This document shows, piece after piece, positions 62,359 through 64,000 of a stretch of 64,000 bases of DNA. Positions within the stretch are counted from its first letter, which is position 1; each line of letters opens with the position of its first letter. Under the pieces are notes generated by a model that did no database searches, had not been told where the DNA came from, and saw only the letters and a list, made by a program, of their open reading frames with translations. A program made the translations under genes and the position numbers. Source of the stretch: Altererythrobacter aquiaggeris (lineage in GTDB: Bacteria > Pseudomonadota > Alphaproteobacteria > Sphingomonadales > Sphingomonadaceae); assembly GCF_037154015.1 (NCBI RefSeq), contig NZ_JBANRL010000001.1:1116001-1180000 (forward strand), read 5' to 3'.

Positions 62359-62723
62359 TAGCTATCTCCATCCCGATCACGGCGCTTGGGGCGCTCACGA
62401 TCATTTTTGCGCATCATAACCGATGGACCTTCTTCATGGGCGTCCACACGGATCGTCATGTAGCGGATCACATCTTCATTGATGCGGGTCTGGCGCTCAA
62501 GCTCGGCGATCAGCGTTCCCGGGCCGTCGATGTTCAGGAGAACAAAGTGTGCCTTGCGGTTGCGTTCGATCTTGTATGCGAGATTCTTGAGGCCCCACGT
62601 CTCGGTCTTGGTAACCTTACCGTCGTTCTTTTCGACGATTTCGGTGGCGGCTGCGGCCAATGCGTCAACCTGAGCCTGGCTCAAATCCTGCCGCGCGAGA
62701 AAGACATGCTCGTAAAGAGCCAT
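62358..62723 (-). CDS. rpsF: 30S ribosomal protein S6
   Basis: The 121-residue protein starts [19 protein letters not shown] and contains [20 protein letters not shown] and [20 protein letters not shown] (in part), the S6 fold core. The C-terminal 25 residues are basic and disordered, ending RDRDGDS. Unlike E. coli S6, it has no terminal Glu-Glu, the substrate RimK extends. It is the first gene of the S6-S18-L9 operon. Confidence 0.96.
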   Translation of the reverse strand: MALYEHVFLARQDLSQAQVDALAAAATEIVEKNDGKVTKTETWGLKNLAYKIERNRKAHFVLLNIDGPGTLIAELERQTRINEDVIRYMTIRVDAHEEGPSVMMRKNDRERPKRRDRDGDS

Positions 62724-62848
62724 CTTCGCTTCCTTTCACTTTTAATGCCGATCGCTGGCTAATCCGCAGGATTGCGGGGCCTCTCCGGCTTTCTTGATTC
62801 CCTACTTGCGTAGCGAAGGCGCGCGTCTAGCTGATCTGCAGCGTATTG

Positions 62849-62914
62849 CAAGCTTTGTGAGCAAGGCACGCGGATCAGTGCGTGCCGCGATGAGTTGACG
62901 GGTGACAAAGCTTG
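62849..62914. repeat. Nested inverted repeats in the rpsF / DUF808 divergent gap
   Basis: The outer pair, CAAGCTTTGT (62849-62858) and ACAAAGCTTG (62905-62914), is perfect and 46 bases apart. Inside it GGCACGC (62865-62871) pairs with GCGTGCC (62880-62886). This sits in the 255-bp region that holds the promoters of both genes. It could be an operator or a cruciform-forming region. No T-run is present. Confidence 0.65.
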
Positions 62915-62978
62915 AAACCGATTTGCCAACCGCCCGTTTGGAAGGCCATGGGGGATTCAAACATACAGGAGAATTGGT

Positions 62979-63926
62979 TTGCCCGGTGGCTTGGTAGCTT
63001 TGCTTGATGATGTAGCGGTGATCGCCAGGACAGCTGCGGCCTCGATGGATGACATCGGCATCGCGGCAAGCCGTGCGGGCAGTAAAGCGGCCGGCGTCGT
63101 GATCGACGATGCGGCCGTGACCCCGTCTTATGTCACGGGCCTGTCACCCGCGCGAGAATTGCCGATTATCTGGAATATCACCAAAGGCAGTTTGAAGAAC
63201 AAGCTTCTGATTTTACTACCGGGCGCCCTGATACTCAGCGAATTTTTGCCCGCTGCCATAATCTTTGTCCTGATGCTCGGCGGGCTTTATCTGAGCTACG
63301 AAGGGGCCGAAAAAATCGTCGAAAAGCTTGGCGGTCAAAAGCATGGCAAGACGCTGGAAGATCCGATCGAAGATCTGGACGCATTCGAGAAAGAACGCGC
63401 ATCAGGCGCCATCCGTACCGATTTGATCCTGTCGGCCGAAATCATGGCGATTACCTTGAACGAAGTGGCGGCGGAATCGCTGGTTACGCGCGCAGTGGTC
63501 CTCGCTGTTGTCGGCATTGCCATAACTGTCGTAGTTTACGGCGCTGTCGCCATGATCGTGAAGATGGACGATGTCGGACTGCATCTGTCGAAGAAAAGTT
63601 CGGCGATTGCACGAAATGTCGGGCGTTTCCTGCTTGCGGCGATGCCGAAGCTTCTGACGGTTCTGTCGGTTGTTGGAACCGTTGCGATGTTGTGGGTGGG
63701 CGGCGGCATCCTGATCCACGCTCTGCATGAGCTCGGGCTGCATAACTTGTCCGACTTCAGCCATGGATTGCAGCACGGCGTAGAGGAACTGACCGGCGGG
63801 CTCGGCGGCATTCTTGGCTGGGCTACCTACGCAGGAGTTTCGGCCATGATCGGTCTTTTGGTAGGTGCGGTTCTGGTGTTCATTCTGCACAAAGTGCTCA
63901 AGATCGGCCATAAGGAAGCGCATTAG
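62979..63926 (+). CDS. DUF808 family inner-membrane protein (YedI-like)
   Basis: The 315-residue protein starts MPGGLVALLDDVAVIARTAAASMDD and contains KAAGVVIDDAAVTPSYV, the DUF808/YedI hallmark (each in part). Several hydrophobic segments follow (about 83-108, 165-196, 215-238 and 285-308). Its function is unknown. The start is TTG 62979, with AGGAG seven bases before it, because the conserved N-terminus begins exactly there and no ATG or GTG replaces it. A short stem, AGACTC/GAGTCT (63925-63943), overlaps the stop, but no T-run follows. Confidence 0.9.
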   Translation: MPGGLVALLDDVAVIARTAAASMDDIGIAASRAGSKAAGVVIDDAAVTPSYVTGLSPARELPIIWNITKGSLKNKLLILLPGALILSEFLPAAIIFVLMLGGLYLSYEGAEKIVEKLGGQKHGKTLEDPIEDLDAFEKERASGAIRTDLILSAEIMAITLNEVAAESLVTRAVVLAVVGIAITVVVYGAVAMIVKMDDVGLHLSKKSSAIARNVGRFLLAAMPKLLTVLSVVGTVAMLWVGGGILIHALHELGLHNLSDFSHGLQHGVEELTGGLGGILGWATYAGVSAMIGLLVGAVLVFILHKVLKIGHKEAH

Positions 63927-64000
63927 ACTCACAGCGGGAGTCTGGTCTGGACACTGATCTGGAAACCGGTCCGCCCTCTTGTTTGGGCTCTGGTCCGGGC

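Overview
This window is a gene-dense (about 57-60% G+C by eye), housekeeping-rich piece of chromosome from an alphaproteobacterium. It is most likely from the Sphingomonadales, family Erythrobacteraceae (Erythrobacter/Altererythrobacter-like). The evidence is gene content and order: CpdR divergent from an N-formylglutamate amidohydrolase, a trpF-trpB-trpA-accD-folC block, an F0-only ATP synthase operon with b and b' subunits, a TIGR02300 protein, a SapC-family protein, and long acidic tails on S16 and L9. No insertion sequence, prophage, integron or CRISPR array was seen. Assignments rest on recognised motifs and gene order, without database searches.

Layout. 0-5 kb: 3' end of alaS, a Kef-type antiporter, a GNAT-nitrilase fusion and icd. 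5-10 kb: tRNA-Val(GAC), cpdR / N-formylglutamate amidohydrolase, sapC followed by a structured RNA region, and an FAD-linked oxidase with two palindromes upstream. 10-19 kb: RhlE-type helicase, UvrD-type helicase, small exported proteins, rsmD-rluB, a Rieske oxygenase and an AmpG-like permease. 19-27 kb: a long minus-strand biosynthetic run, purB-lapA-pyrF-trpF-trpB-(small membrane protein)-trpA-accD-folC. 27-35 kb: a transglutaminase/TPR protein, radC, and the ydbH-ynbE-ydbL envelope-lipid cluster. 35-37 kb: atpI-atpB-atpE-atpF'-atpF. 37-43 kb: gloB, then minus-strand aroA-(small membrane protein)-cmk-rpsA. 43-45 kb: TIGR02300, tRNA-Ala(GGC), a zinc-ribbon protein and a Na+/Ca2+ antiporter. 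45-50 kb: ffh-rpsP-rimM-[arsR-AHSA1]-trmD-rplS. 50-58 kb: DPP-IV-like peptidase, asd, a lipoprotein, a DsbA-like isomerase, an alpha/beta hydrolase and an M2 peptidase. 58-64 kb: RimB-like protease, rimK, an HNH-like protein, amn, the rpsF-rpsR-rplI operon and a DUF808 protein.

Most genes are translationally coupled core functions: amino acid and nucleotide synthesis, translation, ATP synthesis and envelope maintenance. The points most worth a second look are: (1) a structured minus-strand RNA region downstream of sapC with two exposed CCUCCC anti-Shine-Dalgarno motifs and a strong terminator; (2) an 88-residue membrane protein wedged by double 4-bp overlaps between trpB and trpA; (3) an ArsR/AHSA1 pair inside the ffh-rpsP-rimM-trmD-rplS operon; (4) a RimB/RimK/HNH-like cluster 3 kb from an S6 gene whose product lacks the Glu-Glu tail that RimK extends in E. 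coli; (5) a perfect 10-bp hairpin just after atpE; and (6) paired palindromes upstream of the FAD-linked oxidase.
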